This document shows positions 38,893 to 47,954 of a stretch of DNA of 64,000 nt, piece by piece. The translations under genes and the position numbers were made by a program. The notes under the pieces are model-generated. The model saw nothing but the letters and a program-made list of their open reading frames with translations, had not been told where the DNA came from and made no database searches. The DNA comes from Halomonas litopenaei (GTDB lineage Bacteria > Pseudomonadota > Gammaproteobacteria > Pseudomonadales > Halomonadaceae), in contig NZ_JAEKJT010000005.1 in the NCBI RefSeq assembly GCF_017303055.1, positions 484,965 through 548,964 of the forward strand, read 5' to 3'. Position 1 is the first letter of the stretch. Every line of letters begins with the position of its first letter.

Positions 38893-39558
38893 ATGGCAAG
38901 TGTTTATATAGTAGGTCCGTCGTTCTCGAACTTCGTGCGTAGCGTGATGCTGGTGTGTCATGAGAAGGGCATAGAGCACAGCGTTGGCCTTGAGGCCGAT
39001 GGTATCTCCGTGGGGCTGCATACGCCCGAGCTGCTTGCACTCAACCCCTTCGACAAGATTCCGGTCTTGCTGCATGGCGAGCGGCGCCTCTATGAAAGTG
39101 TTGCCATCTGTCGTTATCTGGACGCCGCCTTTGAGGGCCCAGCGCTGCTGCCAACGGATATCTGGGAGCGTGCCGTGGTGGACCAGTGGTGCAGTGCATT
39201 GGCCACCCAGGTGGACCAGGCCATCGTCAGACGCTACTTGCTGGAATTGGTGTTCCCCAGGGGAGCCAATGGCCAGGTTCGTGCAGACAAACTGAGTGAA
39301 GCCACCCCGGACGCGCAGAAGATGCTGGGGATTATCGACGCACGGCTGGAGGGAAGAGACTATCTGGCGGGGAATGACTTCACTCTGGCGGATGCGCTGG
39401 CGGCCCCCATGCTGGATTACATGGTGGCCACGCCGCCTGCTCAGCCCCTGGTTGAGGCGGTCCCCCGCGTCCGCGCGTACGTGGAACGGCTAAGAGCGCG
39501 CCCCTCAGGCCAGGCGGTTCTGGTAGAACCCGTTTTTCCGGGTAGGACCTCGGGCTAG
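38893..39558 (+). CDS. Glutathione S-transferase family protein
   Basis: A 221-residue GST. The thioredoxin-like N-domain has SVYIVGPSFSNFVRSVMLVCHEKGIEH, the cis-proline segment NPFDKIPVLLHGERRLYESVAICRYLD (KIPVL and the E-S pair that binds glutathione), and the all-helical C-domain has the N-capping motif region FTLADALAAPMLDY. It may conjugate or reduce electrophiles in the cytoplasm. TetR control suggests induction by a toxic compound. AGGGGAGG lies before the ATG. Its stop overlaps the convergent AEC stop by 4 bases (CTAG). Confidence 0.88.
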   Translation: MASVYIVGPSFSNFVRSVMLVCHEKGIEHSVGLEADGISVGLHTPELLALNPFDKIPVLLHGERRLYESVAICRYLDAAFEGPALLPTDIWERAVVDQWCSALATQVDQAIVRRYLLELVFPRGANGQVRADKLSEATPDAQKMLGIIDARLEGRDYLAGNDFTLADALAAPMLDYMVATPPAQPLVEAVPRVRAYVERLRARPSGQAVLVEPVFPGRTSG

Positions 39559-40490
39559 CTCAGTCCCACCAGTGCCAGCATGGCACTGAGATATAGCGGG
39601 ATGACCAGGGGCGCAGCCAGGGTGGTGATGAGCACCGCCAGCGCGCCTTTTTCTGGGGCGATACCCAGCTCCATGGCCACCACCACCACGTTGGCGGCCA
39701 TGGGCACGACGCCGACCAGCAACAACGCCAGCGCCATATCCCTAGTTAGCCCGATGGTCAGCTGAAGCAGCACAACGGCTATCAGCATCAGCACTGGCCA
39801 GAGGGCGTAGCGCACTGCCACACAGGCGCCAATGAAACGACCGTCCAGCGAGCGCGGCGATACGCGGCCCAGCGTCATACCGATGATCATCATGCCGAGC
39901 AGGGTGTAGGTGGCAGGAAACACCGCCATGGCATCGGTGACCTCGGCGGGTACGTGAATGCCAACGCCTTCCACCAGCAGCGCTGCCAGAAACGCGTAGA
40001 CCAGTGGCAGTCGGACAATCTTGAGCAGGCTGTCGCGCACTGAGAAGCGCCCTCTGGCACTAAGGTAAAAGCCCACGGTGAACTCGTAGAGGGTGACGCC
40101 GAGAGCGCAGAACAGATACAGCGTGACGCCCGAGGGCGGCAGCAGCACCAGCGCTACAGGCAGGCCGAAGTAGCCGGTATTGCCGGTGCCCGCCGAGAAG
40201 GCAAGCACCGATCCCTCTTCATCTGGAAGCCAACGCTTGCCCAGTAGGTTGACGCCCATTGCCACCAGGCTTGCGATCACGAACAAGGCTGCTGTCAGCG
40301 CCAGGTAGGCGGGGGTGGGCCCACCCAGCACCAGGGCTCTGAAGAAGGTCAACGGGGCGATCAGGTAGACCAGCAGTGTCGCCACGGGGCGAGCATCCAC
40401 TCTCAACATCCTGGCCGCCAGTACCCCTAATGCGACGAAGGCGAGCAGCGTCCATAGTGGGCCCATCAGTGAGCTGGGGTCGACAGCCAT
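39555..40490 (-). CDS. AEC-family (auxin efflux carrier type) transporter
   Basis: A 311-residue membrane protein with about 10 hydrophobic segments. AEC features are visible: LWTLLAFVALGVLAARMLRVD, the inverted-repeat motifs LAFSAGTGNTGYFGLPVA (NxGYxGxP) and MIIGMTLGRVSPRS, and VPMAANVVVVAMELGIAPEKGA near the end. Bacterial AEC proteins often carry malate or other dicarboxylates. Start codons at 40490, 40496 and 40499 are in frame; 40490 has AAGG at the best spacing. Convergent with the GST gene. Confidence 0.87.
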   Translation of the reverse strand: MAVDPSSLMGPLWTLLAFVALGVLAARMLRVDARPVATLLVYLIAPLTFFRALVLGGPTPAYLALTAALFVIASLVAMGVNLLGKRWLPDEEGSVLAFSAGTGNTGYFGLPVALVLLPPSGVTLYLFCALGVTLYEFTVGFYLSARGRFSVRDSLLKIVRLPLVYAFLAALLVEGVGIHVPAEVTDAMAVFPATYTLLGMMIIGMTLGRVSPRSLDGRFIGACVAVRYALWPVLMLIAVVLLQLTIGLTRDMALALLLVGVVPMAANVVVVAMELGIAPEKGALAVLITTLAAPLVIPLYLSAMLALVGLS

Positions 40491-40750
40491 GAACATCATC
40501 CTTGAGTGAGTGGCGAAGCCAACATGATGCCCGTTGGCAGTGAGGGTGTCAGTAGACCATTGATGACGCCAGCCACAGGAGTCTTTAGAATTTATGGTTA
40601 TCAATTTCTCTTTTTTTATATGAAAGAAATTGAAGTTCACTCGCGAAACTTTCATTGGTGGTCACGCGGTGGAGTCGTCACAATGGCGGACATCACATGA
40701 TCGGGCACCCTGTGGCGGTGATCCGCCACTCGCGATAAGGACCACTGGCT

Positions 40751-41596
40751 ATGAGCGCACAAGAGCACCCGTTGGGCATCAGCTTTGAATTTTTCCCTCC
40801 GAACACCGATGCCGGGCGGGAGAAATTGATGCGCAACAGGGATCTTCTGGCCGAGCGTAACCCGCGGTTCTTCTCAGTTACCTACGGCGCCGGCGGCTCG
40901 ACGCAGAACCGTACCATCGCGACCGTCAATGCCGTGCGTGAGAGCGGTATCACCACTGCGCCGCACCTGTCGTGCATCGGCAGCGAGAAAGCCCAGCTGC
41001 GTGACCTGCTGACAGACTACAAGGCCCAGGGCATCAATAGCCTGGTGGCGCTACGCGGTGATCTGCCTTCGGGTATGGGGGGGATCGGTGAGCTGCGCTA
41101 TGCCAATGAACTGGTAGAGTTCATCCGGCAGGAAACCGGGGATCACTTCGAGATCGCGGTGGCCGCCTATCCCGAGTCGCATCCTCAGGCCCCGAGCTTT
41201 GAGGCCGATCTCCAGAATTTTGCGCGCAAGATGAACGCCGGAGCGAACCTGGCGATTACTCAGTACTTCTTCACTGCGGACGCCTATTTCCATTTCGTCG
41301 AGCGCGCGCGCCAGCTGGGTGTGGAAGCGCCGATCATTCCCGGCATCATGCCGATCACCAACTACTCCAAGCTTGCGCGTTTTTCTGACGCCTGCGGGGC
41401 GGAAATTCCGCGCTGGATTCGCAAGCAGCTGGAAGCCTACGGTGACGATAGCGCGTCTATCGCGGCCTTTGGTGAAGAGGTGATCTCGCGCCTGGCACAG
41501 CGGCTGCTGGATGGCGGCGCTCCCGGCCTGCACTTCTACACCCTGAATCAGGCAGAGCCGACGCTGAAGATCGTTGATAATCTCGCCGGTCATTGA
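40751..41596 (+). CDS. metF: 5,10-methylenetetrahydrofolate reductase
   Basis: MetF is an FAD enzyme that makes 5-methyltetrahydrofolate for methionine synthesis. The 281 residues show the TIM-barrel family signatures GISFEFFPPNTDAGREKLM, FFSVTYGAGGSTQNRTI, HLSCIGSEKAQLRDLL, LVALRGDLPSG and GANLAITQYFFTADAYF, plus IIPGIMPITNYSKL. E. coli MetF has 296 residues. The 260-base upstream gap (40491-40750) includes an AT-rich stretch at 40585-40640 that may hold the promoter; I see no clear MetR or MetJ box. metK is 6.8 kb upstream. Confidence 0.96.
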   Translation: MSAQEHPLGISFEFFPPNTDAGREKLMRNRDLLAERNPRFFSVTYGAGGSTQNRTIATVNAVRESGITTAPHLSCIGSEKAQLRDLLTDYKAQGINSLVALRGDLPSGMGGIGELRYANELVEFIRQETGDHFEIAVAAYPESHPQAPSFEADLQNFARKMNAGANLAITQYFFTADAYFHFVERARQLGVEAPIIPGIMPITNYSKLARFSDACGAEIPRWIRKQLEAYGDDSASIAAFGEEVISRLAQRLLDGGAPGLHFYTLNQAEPTLKIVDNLAGH

Positions 41597-41674
41597 CTGT
41601 CGGGTTGACCTTCGGCGCTCACATAACAACAACGCTGGACCCTTGGCCCGATGCGGGCCACCACGATAACAAGA

Positions 41675-41705
41675 ACGAAGGCCTCGCCATTGGCGGGGCC
41701 TTCGT
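41675..41705 (+). terminator. Terminator hairpin after metF
   Basis: ACGAAGGCCTCGCC (41675-41688), loop ATT and GGCGGGGCCTTCGT (41692-41705), a 14-bp stem with one G-T pair. The following T-run is weak. Confidence 0.65.
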
Positions 41706-41739
41706 CGTTGGTGGGCCTCATGGCCCGCTCCGAGTGGCC

Positions 41740-41768
41740 AAAAGAACGCCCCGCCAGATGGCGGGGCG
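41740..41768 (-). terminator. Terminator after the TAXI-TRAP permease
   Basis: CGCCCCGCC (41747-41755), loop AGAT and GGCGGGGCG (41760-41768). On the minus strand the stem is followed by TTCTTTT. It ends the TRAP operon that stops at 41807. Confidence 0.82.
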
Positions 41769-41806
41769 AGGGTTAGTTGACGTCACATCGGCGCACTGCG
41801 CGTGTA

Positions 41807-43993
41807 TCAGCCAGTCGTGGCACTTCTGGCGCCACCGCCGCTGGCGCGCTGCATGAAGAACAGGCCGATGGCAATGGCAAGACCCGCCAGGTCGGTGACG
41901 ATGCCGCCGTAGATCAGGCACAGGGCGCCCACCAGCATCACCAGGCGTTGCCAGGCCTTGACCGGACCAAAGAACCAGGCTTGCACGGTAGCTGCCAGCA
42001 GCACGATACCGATGGTCGCAGTGGTACCTACCCTGAGGATCTGCGCCCAGTCGCCTTCCATCAGCATGGCCGGGCTGTAGAAGAACATGAACGGCACGAT
42101 GAAGGCCGCCAGGCCGATCTTGAACGAGGCCACCGAGGTCCCCATGGCGTTGTCACCGGAAATGCCTGCTGCGGCATAGGAAGCCAAGGCTACGGGCGGC
42201 GTAATGGCAGACACCACGGCGAAGTAGAACACGAAGAAGTGGGCGACCAGCGGCTGAATGCCGATATCGATCAGGCCGGGGGCGACCACCGATGCTGCCA
42301 CCGCATAGGCCGCCGTGGTGGGCATGCCCATGCCCAGCAGGATCGAGATGCACATTGCAAAGAACAGCGCCAGCAGCTGACTGACGCCGGCCAATCCAAG
42401 CAGCAGGGAGGAGAAGCGAGCGCCCACACCGGTCAGCGCGATGACCCCGACGATGAGGCCGGCGCAGGCACACACCGCGATGATCTGGATCGACATGGTG
42501 CCGGCCAGGCTCAAGGCGCGAAGGATGGAGCGTATTCCCATCTTGTGCGGCGACAGCCAGCTGACGACAGCCGCGGAAGCGGTGGCCAGGGTGCCGGCAC
42601 GGATCACCGAGTAGCCCATGAACAAGGCCACGATCAAGATGATGATCGGAGCAAACAGGTAGACCTGCTTGATCAGCGATGAGAACTGGGGAATTTCTTC
42701 CTTGCGCATGCCACGCATGCCCTTGCGGGCCGCCTCGAAGTCAACCATGAAGTAGACGGAGGCAAAGTACAGGATGGCAGGGATCAGCGCCGCGACCGCG
42801 ATCTCGGTATAGGGAATCCCGGTGATCTCGGCCATGATAAAGGCCCCTGCACCCATGATCGGCGGCATGATCTGGCCGCCAGTAGAAGCAGCGGCTTCGA
42901 TGGCGCCGGCACTTCGTGCGGGGTAGCCGACCTTCTTCATCAGCGGAATCGTAAGCGAGCCGGTGGATACCACGTTGCCGGCACTGGTGCCGTTGATCAT
43001 GCCCATCAGGCCAGAGGCAAAGATCGAGACCTTGGCCGGGCCGCCGCGCGCACGACCGGCACCGGCGAAGGCAAAGTTGACGAAGTAGTCGCCGACCTTC
43101 GACGCCTGCAGGAAGGCGGCAAAGATGATGAACAGGATGATATAGGTCGATGACACGGCGGTCGTCGGCCCCAGAATGCCAGCATCGGTGTAGACCTGGC
43201 TGAAGAAACGTCCGAGTGACAGCCCGGGATAGCCGAGGAAGCCCGGCAGCCACGGGCCCATGAACACGTAGGCCAGGAAGATCGCCGAGATGACGACCAG
43301 GGCCAGACCGGCGACACGGCGGGTGAGCTCCAGGATCAGCAGCGAACCGGCGATGGCTGCCCAGCTGATACCCATGGGGGCAAATGAGGTGCCGGTCGAG
43401 GCGCGCAACGGACTGTTGAAGACCACCAGCAGGTAGCCTGCCACGGCGGCGGCACAGACCATCAGCACCACGTCAGCAAGCAACAGCTGATGACGCGCCT
43501 GGCGAGGAATCCATGACAGCGCGATGGCCCCCAGGGTGGCGATGATCAGGGGGGCGCCGTAGTGCCAGTTTTCGATGGCAGGATCGATGCGCATGGCGCC
43601 GCCTGCCATGGTCTGCTGCATCAGCACCGTCTGCAGCAATGCGTAGGCGGCAGGCACCAGCAGGACCAGAGCAATAATGCTGGCCCAGCGGGGGGCGCCG
43701 TCCTGGCCCTCCTCAACGAAGCGGGAGCCGGTATACAGGCCAAAGCCGAGGATCAGGGCGCCGGCGATATGGATAATGCGGAACGACCAGGTCTCGATGG
43801 GATAGATATTGAGGGAGACCAGGTGAAAGACGGTATAGGCCACGGCCAGAATGCCGAATAGCCACCACTTGCCGCCTTCGAACAGACGACGATTGGGTTC
43901 GACGGCTTCGTCGTCGACGCCCGAGGCGACGATGGGTTCGACCGGAGTGTCGGTCGCCTGCTCGTCGCGGGGAGAATCGGGGGTGTGAGTCAT
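41807..43993 (-). CDS. TRAP transporter fused permease (4TM/12TM, TAXI type)
   Basis: A 728-residue membrane protein that joins the small and large TRAP permease subunits. After an acidic, hydrophilic N-terminus (about 1-40) come hydrophobic segments of the DctQ-like half, then the DctM-like half with FASGLMGMINGTSAGNVVSTG, SAGAIEAAASTGGQIMPPIM, GMGMPTTAAYAVAASVVAPG and SAITPPVALASYAAAGISG. Fused permeases work with TAXI solute-binding proteins, and one is encoded 72 bases upstream. These importers usually bring in dicarboxylates, glutamate or other organic acids. Confidence 0.93.
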   Translation of the reverse strand: MTHTPDSPRDEQATDTPVEPIVASGVDDEAVEPNRRLFEGGKWWLFGILAVAYTVFHLVSLNIYPIETWSFRIIHIAGALILGFGLYTGSRFVEEGQDGAPRWASIIALVLLVPAAYALLQTVLMQQTMAGGAMRIDPAIENWHYGAPLIIATLGAIALSWIPRQARHQLLLADVVLMVCAAAVAGYLLVVFNSPLRASTGTSFAPMGISWAAIAGSLLILELTRRVAGLALVVISAIFLAYVFMGPWLPGFLGYPGLSLGRFFSQVYTDAGILGPTTAVSSTYIILFIIFAAFLQASKVGDYFVNFAFAGAGRARGGPAKVSIFASGLMGMINGTSAGNVVSTGSLTIPLMKKVGYPARSAGAIEAAASTGGQIMPPIMGAGAFIMAEITGIPYTEIAVAALIPAILYFASVYFMVDFEAARKGMRGMRKEEIPQFSSLIKQVYLFAPIIILIVALFMGYSVIRAGTLATASAAVVSWLSPHKMGIRSILRALSLAGTMSIQIIAVCACAGLIVGVIALTGVGARFSSLLLGLAGVSQLLALFFAMCISILLGMGMPTTAAYAVAASVVAPGLIDIGIQPLVAHFFVFYFAVVSAITPPVALASYAAAGISGDNAMGTSVASFKIGLAAFIVPFMFFYSPAMLMEGDWAQILRVGTTATIGIVLLAATVQAWFFGPVKAWQRLVMLVGALCLIYGGIVTDLAGLAIAIGLFFMQRASGGGARSATTG

Positions 43994-44030
43994 GGAGCGA
44001 TACCTTGGGAAACGAACGACCGGCCAGTGC

Positions 44031-44057
44031 CCCGCCCGCAGCCTGGCTGCGGGCGGG
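44031..44057 (-). promoter_or_regulatory. Stem between TAXI binding protein and permease genes
   Basis: CCCGCCCGCAGC (44031-44042), loop CTG and GCTGCGGGCGGG (44046-44057) form a perfect 12-bp stem, without a T-run, in the 72-base gap. As in the other TRAP operon, it may stabilise the binding-protein message. Confidence 0.6.
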
Positions 44058-44065
44058 TAATAGCG

Positions 44066-45058
44066 TTACTGCTTGACCAGAGACGGATCGATCTCGTAGC
44101 CGTTTTCTTCGTACCAGCGCGCGGCGCCGGGGTGGAACGGCAGCACGGTGTTGTACTGAATGTTGTCAGGGATGGTGGTGGCGGCACTGCGGTGCACGTC
44201 CAGCATCTTGTCGTTGTTTTCCATGGTTACCTTGGTGACCTCGTAGACGAAGTCTTCCGGCAGGTCACAGCCAGCGATGGCGAAGTTCCACATGGACACC
44301 GCACGGGCATCTTCCTCGAGGGTCGTGTAGGTGCTGGCCGGGATCTGGAAGGCCGAGACCGGGAAGGCCTCGAGGATCTGCTGCTGCTCTTCCTCGGTGA
44401 ATTCGATGATGTTGACGTCCGTCTGCACTTCGAGCTGGCTGACCGCAGGGATCGGAATGCCGGCGGCAAAGGCAATCACGTCGAGCAGGCCGTCCTGCAG
44501 CTGACCGCCAAGGTCAGACCAGCCTCCGTTGCGGCGATCAAAGTTGACGCCCAGCTCTTCCAGAATGGCCGGGAAGTAGGTGTCGGAGGTGGAGGCTGCC
44601 GGGCCGAAGCCGATACGGGCGCCGTCGGGAATCTCGGAGATTGAGGTGATGCCGCTGTCGGACAGGGCGGTGATGGAGAACGGAGTCTCGTACATCGGGA
44701 ACAGGGCGCAGACGTTGTCCATCTGGATGCCAGGGGCCAGCGGGCTCTTGCCGTTCACCGCGTCGGAAGCCGGACCCATGGTGGTCAGGCCGAAGGCGAC
44801 ATCGCCACCGTGTACCAGAGCCAGGTTCTGGGTCGGGCCGCCGGTGACTTCGCCGCCACCGGACAGACCGAGCTGGTCAGCGACCAGGTTGGCCCAGCCG
44901 GAGCCGTAGACGAAGTAGGTGCCGCCCTGGCTCGCGGTGCCAACGGTGAAGCTCTCAGGCCAGTCTTCGCGATCTGCCTGAGCAGCAGCGGAGACCAGCA
45001 GGGTGCCGGCAAACGTGGTGGCGAGGACGCCGGTGAGGAGGCGAGTGGAGGTGCTCAT
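44066..45058 (-). CDS. TAXI-family TRAP solute-binding protein
   Basis: A 330-residue periplasmic protein. The signal peptide ends with SAAAQA (predicted cut after residue 28). The TAXI signature T-A-x-x-G-G-T-Y is seen as FTVGTASQGGTYFVYGSGWA. Family segments TGGPTQNLALVHGGDVAFGL, GARIGFGPAASTSDTYFPAI and a C-terminal LPFHPGAARWYEENG follow. It delivers an organic acid, possibly glutamate or 2-oxoglutarate, to the fused permease. A sigma-54 promoter lies 130 bases upstream. Confidence 0.92.
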   Translation of the reverse strand: MSTSTRLLTGVLATTFAGTLLVSAAAQADREDWPESFTVGTASQGGTYFVYGSGWANLVADQLGLSGGGEVTGGPTQNLALVHGGDVAFGLTTMGPASDAVNGKSPLAPGIQMDNVCALFPMYETPFSITALSDSGITSISEIPDGARIGFGPAASTSDTYFPAILEELGVNFDRRNGGWSDLGGQLQDGLLDVIAFAAGIPIPAVSQLEVQTDVNIIEFTEEEQQQILEAFPVSAFQIPASTYTTLEEDARAVSMWNFAIAGCDLPEDFVYEVTKVTMENNDKMLDVHRSAATTIPDNIQYNTVLPFHPGAARWYEENGYEIDPSLVKQ

Positions 45059-45415
45059 GCAATGTCTCCCAATGCGATGGACGTTGTGATTATGGGTCGT
45101 GATGACGGTGCTGCGATCTCAAGCGTAGTCAGAGATGACGAAATGAGATGGCAGTTGGCCGTCAGTCGGTCAACGCAATAAACATCGCAAGGGGTGTGCC
45201 TTTTTAATAAAAAGCTAATAAATTCAAGTTTTTATGGTTTTTTATTTAGACAATAGTCGAAAACGCTGTGACGCCTCATGTCCGATATCTCGCACGGATG
45301 GCCGAAGTGGGTGTGCGGAAATCCGCATGTTGGCCCAGGCAGGGCACGTCCTGGCGGCGTAGTGATCTACCAGGACGGTGGCAAGAGGTCGGGACGGGGT
45401 ATCCTGCAGTGCTTT
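45059..45415. other. Control region of the TAXI-TRAP operon
   Basis: No gene is supported here. It contains the sigma-54 promoter (45187-45201) and a strongly AT-rich block (about 45200-45260), unusual in this GC-rich window, which could bend or bind an activator. The rest, to the 18-bp repeats at 45416, shows nothing I can name. Confidence 0.5.
45187..45201 (-). promoter_or_regulatory. Sigma-54 (-24/-12) promoter of the TAXI-TRAP operon
   Basis: On the minus strand AGGCAC-ACCCC-TTGC matches the consensus TGGCAC-N5-TTGC in all but the first base. The invariant GG and GC are exactly 10 bases apart (GG at 45200-45199, GC at 45188-45187). Transcription would start near 45175, about 117 bases ahead of the binding-protein ATG. 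A DctD-like sigma-54 activator is encoded at 50769. Confidence 0.72.
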
Positions 45416-45505
45416 TCAGTTCCGCTTTCTGGGTCAGTACCGCTTTCTGGGTCAGTACCGCTTTCTGAGTCAGTACCGCTTTCCGGGTCAGTGGCGCTTG
45501 CCGGG
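45416..45505 (-). repeat. Five tandem 18-bp copies of the yheV 3' end
   Basis: Reading the minus strand, the last 18 bases of yheV (45505 to 45488, ending in its TGA) are followed by four further 18-base units at 45487, 45469, 45451 and 45433. The typical unit is CCCAGAAAGCGGTACTGA. Because 18 is a multiple of three, each copy places a TGA in the yheV frame, giving five in-frame stops in series. Confidence 0.93.
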
Positions 45506-45736
45506 ATCGAGAATGCGCACTGGCTGAATCTCTTCTGCCGCTGGGGCGTCGTGTTCCTGATTGACCCGTGTCGCCAGCTCCTCGAGCACGTCGTCTTCGA
45601 TCGGCAGCTGCTCGAAGAAGTCACAGCTGACGCATTCTCTGTAGCGCACGCCGTTCTGCTCCCAGGCGCGGATGCGGTCCATTTCAGCACAGCGTGGGCA
45701 GACCACGCCGGCGATGAAACGTTTCTTTACGGTCAT
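45488..45736 (-). CDS. yheV: YheV-type zinc-ribbon protein
   Basis: An 82-residue protein with a zinc-ribbon: Cys13-x2-Cys16 (VVCPRCAEM) and Cys35-x2-Cys38 (RECVSCDF). The start MTVKKRFIAGVVCPRC is characteristic of the YheV/DUF2387 family, whose function is not established. It lies 60 bases after prlC on the same strand, an arrangement common in Pseudomonas and relatives. The C-terminal segment D-P-G-K-R-H and stop have been copied four more times downstream. Confidence 0.88.
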   Translation of the reverse strand: MTVKKRFIAGVVCPRCAEMDRIRAWEQNGVRYRECVSCDFFEQLPIEDDVLEELATRVNQEHDAPAAEEIQPVRILDPGKRH

Positions 45737-45796
45737 CGTTGTCTCCGTATAGGGCGACGCCTCCGCAAGATGCGGAGGCGTCGATGGTCACGGGTA

Positions 45797-47845
45797 TCAA
45801 GCGGCGCGAATACCACTGTGGCGGAGCAGCGGTTCGATACTGGGATCGCGACCGCGGAAGGCCTTGAACAGGTCCGCGGCGTCACGGGCTCCACCCTGCT
45901 CAAGGATTTCGCGGCGGAAGCGAGCACCGGTCTCGGCGTCAAAGGTGCCGGCTTCCTCGAAGGCACTCCAGGCATCGGCGGACAGCACTTCTGCCCACTT
46001 GTAGCTGTAGTAACCTGCCGCGTATCCGCCGGCGAAGATGTGACCGAAGCTATTCTGGAAGCGGTTGAAGTCGACTCTGGGGACCACCGATACCTTCGCT
46101 CGCACGTCATCCAGCAGCGCCTGAATCTCCGCCGCGCTGGGCGCCGCTGGTTCCAGGTGCAGGCGGAAGTCGAACAGCGACAGCTCTACCTGGCGCAGCA
46201 GACCCATGGCGGACTGGAAATTCTTGGCTGCGATCAGCTTGTCGAACAGCTCGTCAGGCAGCGGCTCGCCGGTCTCGACATGTCCAGAGATCAGGTCAAG
46301 CCCCTCACGCTCCCAGCAGAAATTCTCCATGAATTGGCTAGGCAGCTCGACGGCATCCCAGGCAACCCCATTGATGCCGGAAACATCGGCAACGTCCTGG
46401 CGGGTCAGCATGTGATGGAGACCATGCCCGAACTCATGGAACAGCGTGGTGACCTCATCGTGGGTCAGCAGTGCCGGCTTGTCGCCGACCGGGCGGGTGA
46501 AATTGCAGGTCAGGTAGGCCACCGGCAGCTGCAGCTCACCGTCGCGGCGACGGCGAACACGGCATTCATCCATCCAGGCCCCGCCTCGCTTGCCCTCGCG
46601 AGCATAAAGGTCGAGGTAGAAGCCGGCGATGGGGGCGCCGTTTTCATACAGCCGGTAGAAGCCCACATCTGGGTGATAGGTGGGAGCGTCGCTGTCGCGC
46701 TCGACCTGCACGCCGTAGAGCCTTTCCACCACGCTGAACAGGCCTTGAACCGCCTTGGGGGCCGGAAAGTAGGGACGCAGCTGCTCCTGGGAAATGGCGT
46801 AGCGCGCTTCACGCAGCTTCTCGCTGGCAAAGCCGATGTCCCAGGGGGCCAGAGCCTCCAGACCCAAGGTGTCCTTGGCGAAGGCATCCAGCTCGCTGAA
46901 TTCCTGCTGGCCCTGGTCCAGCGCGCGCTCGGCCAGGTCGTCGAGGAAGCCGACGACCTGGCTGGGGCTGTCGGCCATCTTGGTGGCCAGTGAGTAGTCG
47001 GCGTAGGTCGCAAACCCCATCAGTTCGGCCATCTCGCGACGCAGTGCGAGGGTTTCTTCCATGATCGGGGCGTTGTCATATTCGCCGGCATTGGGCCCCT
47101 GGTCCGAGGCACGAGTGACGAAGGCGGTGTACACCTCTCGGCGCAGTTCGCGGTCCTCGGCATAGGAAAGCACCGGGAAGAAACTGGGGAAGTCGAGGGT
47201 GATGCGATACCCCTTCTTGCCCTTGGACTCAGCGTTGGCTGCCAGTGTATCGAGGGCGCTCTGGGGCAGCCCCCCCAGACGGCTGTCGTCCTCGAGGTCC
47301 AGCGACCAGGCCTGGGTAGCATCCAGCAGCTGATTGGAGAAGGTGCTGGACAGGCTCGAGAGGCGTGAGCGGATTTCCGCCGAGCGCTGCTTCTTGTCGG
47401 CCGGCAGGTCGACGCCTGCCAGGCGAAAATCACGCAGTGCGTTGTTCACGGCGCGTTGCTGGGCGTCACTGAGGGTCGCGAAGTCTGGACTATCCTTGAG
47501 CGCCTGCCAGGCACGAAACAGCCCTTCATGCTGGCTGATCCAGGTGCTGTAGGCGGAGAGCTTCTCGAGACAGCCATCGTGAGCCTCACGCAGCTCAGGG
47601 GTGCTCATGGTCGAGTTGAGGTGGGAGACCGGCGACCACGCCTGTGCCAGGCGATCGCTCAACTCCTCCAGTGGCGCCGCCAGGCTGGCCCAGGTGGGCG
47701 TCGCTTGCTCGGCTTCAGCCACCAGTGCTTCGACACCGTCGCGCAGCTCCTCAAGCAAGGTGTCGACCGACGGGGCGACATGCTCAGGGCGAATCTCACC
47801 GAAGGGCGGCAGGGTGTGGCGTTCAAGCAGCGGGTTGCGGGACAT
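45797..47845 (-). CDS. prlC: Oligopeptidase A
   Basis: A cytoplasmic M3-family zinc metallopeptidase that degrades peptides, including cleaved signal peptides. The 682 residues carry HEFGH at 470-474 within TTLFHEFGHGLHHML, the downstream Glu ligand region WDAVELPSQFMENFCWE, and the C-terminal FGHIFAGGYAAGYYSYKWAE. E. coli OpdA has 680 residues with HEFGH at 469. The ATG at 47845 is five bases after AGAGG; a GTG two codons upstream lies on the ribosome-binding site. yheV follows. Confidence 0.96.
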   Translation of the reverse strand: MSRNPLLERHTLPPFGEIRPEHVAPSVDTLLEELRDGVEALVAEAEQATPTWASLAAPLEELSDRLAQAWSPVSHLNSTMSTPELREAHDGCLEKLSAYSTWISQHEGLFRAWQALKDSPDFATLSDAQQRAVNNALRDFRLAGVDLPADKKQRSAEIRSRLSSLSSTFSNQLLDATQAWSLDLEDDSRLGGLPQSALDTLAANAESKGKKGYRITLDFPSFFPVLSYAEDRELRREVYTAFVTRASDQGPNAGEYDNAPIMEETLALRREMAELMGFATYADYSLATKMADSPSQVVGFLDDLAERALDQGQQEFSELDAFAKDTLGLEALAPWDIGFASEKLREARYAISQEQLRPYFPAPKAVQGLFSVVERLYGVQVERDSDAPTYHPDVGFYRLYENGAPIAGFYLDLYAREGKRGGAWMDECRVRRRRDGELQLPVAYLTCNFTRPVGDKPALLTHDEVTTLFHEFGHGLHHMLTRQDVADVSGINGVAWDAVELPSQFMENFCWEREGLDLISGHVETGEPLPDELFDKLIAAKNFQSAMGLLRQVELSLFDFRLHLEPAAPSAAEIQALLDDVRAKVSVVPRVDFNRFQNSFGHIFAGGYAAGYYSYKWAEVLSADAWSAFEEAGTFDAETGARFRREILEQGGARDAADLFKAFRGRDPSIEPLLRHSGIRAA

Positions 47846-47954
47846 GTGCACCTCTCGAATTCGACAATGGTTCAGTAAATGCGGGCGACTGTCGCCTGTT
47901 TCAATGTGCTAGTCTTGCGCCCTTCGTTTTTCTCGATGTGGACACCGAAAGACC

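Noticed and set aside
45416..45505. A CRISPR or attachment-site reading of the 18-bp array
   Set aside because: Units are directly adjacent without spacers and are copies of the neighbouring gene's own end, so this is a simple tandem expansion.
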